A stretch of 6,953 nucleotides of DNA from Bacteroidia bacterium. GTDB taxonomy: Bacteria > Bacteroidota > Bacteroidia > Cytophagales > Cyclobacteriaceae. The number at the start of each line of letters is the position of its first letter. Position 1 is the first letter of the stretch. Below are positions 6,550 to 6,953 of the stretch, in pieces. Position numbers and translations under genes: made by a program. Location: contig JAAURZ010000121.1 of the NCBI GenBank assembly GCA_012031955.1, forward strand, positions 1 through 6,953, read 5' to 3'. A model generated the notes under the pieces. It saw nothing but the letters and a program-made list of their open reading frames with translations. It searched no databases and was not told the DNA's origin.

Positions 6550-6953
6550 TTGAGCAACCTGGTTTTTCGCAAAGGCGCTTTTCCTGGCGGGGCTTCGTTC
6601 GCATTCGAGCAATGGCTGTTTCATATTCCCGCATTCCTGCAGTTGCAGGCAGCGCATGGCTGGCACGCTTACTATGCCATCGACGAGGAAGACCAATGTA
6701 TTCATGCAACCTTTCCGGTACATGTGAATGGTGACGAGGCGCTCAGCCCGTACCGAAGCACCTTTGGCGCAGCGCAGTGCTCTGCCCGCATACCGGTGGA
6801 GCAGCAGATGCAATTTCTCCGGTTCGTGCTTCAAGACCTCAACGAGGCCGGTGCAAAGCGACTCGTCGTCAAGCTACCAGCCATGTGCTACGATCAGGTG
6901 TCGGTGCAAATGCTTGCCACTTTACTGTTCAACCTCGACTTCCAGCTTACAGT
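6550..6953 (+). CDS. Probable GNAT/FemAB-like acyltransferase, N-terminal part (runs off window)
   Basis: An open frame starts right after the Mpo1 stop (TAG at 6547-6549, then TTG at 6550) and continues to the window edge, giving 134 complete residues. It begins LSNLVFRKGAFPGGASFAFEQW, then has SPYRSTFGAAQ (66-76), QQMQFLRFVLQDL and GAKRLVVKLPAMCYD (101-115), followed by SVQMLATLLFNLDF. The order SPYRSTFG, a helix, G-(A)-K-x-(L/V)-V-(I/V)-K-x-P-x-x-Y, then a helix ending in LxFxL is typical of GNAT-fold proteins of the FemAB/peptidoglycan-bridge type in Bacteroidota. Substrate is unknown. The TTG start is chosen because no ATG or GTG precedes the first conserved-looking block in frame, and the frame is closed upstream by the Mpo1 stop. 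Stop and start abut, so the two genes are probably co-transcribed. Family assignment is moderate. Confidence 0.68.
   Translation, partial: MSNLVFRKGAFPGGASFAFEQWLFHIPAFLQLQAAHGWHAYYAIDEEDQCIHATFPVHVNGDEALSPYRSTFGAAQCSARIPVEQQMQFLRFVLQDLNEAGAKRLVVKLPAMCYDQVSVQMLATLLFNLDFQLT

Noticed and set aside
1..6953. A previously undescribed defence or mobile system
   Set aside because: Apart from the lone BRO-N-like gene, every gene belongs to a familiar family with a housekeeping-like setting; there are no arrays, toxin-antitoxin pairs, transposases or integrases.

Overview
The window is an ordinary chromosomal stretch, most likely from a member of the Bacteroidota, probably Cytophagales. The grounds are the make-up of the genes (a GHLH-type metallophosphoesterase, a DUF4442 thioesterase-like protein, a DUF962/Mpo1 protein, a lysine 6-dehydrogenase-like enzyme), the lack of clear Shine-Dalgarno sequences before most starts, and one near-consensus Bacteroidota-type promoter. 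The lineage is inferred from recognised family patterns, not from a search.

Layout. Positions 2-373 (+) hold the 3' end of a metallophosphoesterase gene. Facing it, after about 220 bases with no gene, is a BRO-N/phage-antirepressor-like (DinD-related) gene on the minus strand (595-1428), broken into two reading frames and more AT-rich than its neighbours. Next comes a tightly packed minus-strand cluster, transcribed from right to left: a lysine 6-dehydrogenase/saccharopine-dehydrogenase-family gene (4198-5339), an NhaC-type Na+/H+ antiporter (2680-4118), a DEDDy 3'-5' exonuclease (2088-2687) and the Nudix hydrolase nudK (1519-2091). The last three overlap by 8 and 4 bases once one frame is corrected, so they look like a translationally coupled operon. 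Divergent from it are a DUF4442 gene (5508-6013, +), an Mpo1/DUF962 membrane protein (6070-6549, +) and the 5' part of a probable GNAT/FemAB-like acyltransferase (6550 to the window end, +).

How the genes fit together. The minus-strand cluster combines amino-acid oxidation, sodium/proton homeostasis, nucleic-acid end processing and sugar-nucleotide clean-up. This looks like a housekeeping operon, not one pathway. The plus-strand genes to the right hint at acyl-chain metabolism (thioesterase-like fold, then a 2-hydroxy fatty acid oxidation family), but that link is inference.

The most notable signal is technical or evolutionary. Four different genes each carry at least one single-base indel, five in total, and each can be undone by adding or removing one base. 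Two of the five lie in long A/T runs of six or seven. This points to base-calling or assembly errors more than to real gene loss, so all four genes should be treated as possibly intact in the organism. I see no convincing new biological system, CRISPR array, tRNA, rRNA or insertion sequence in this window.
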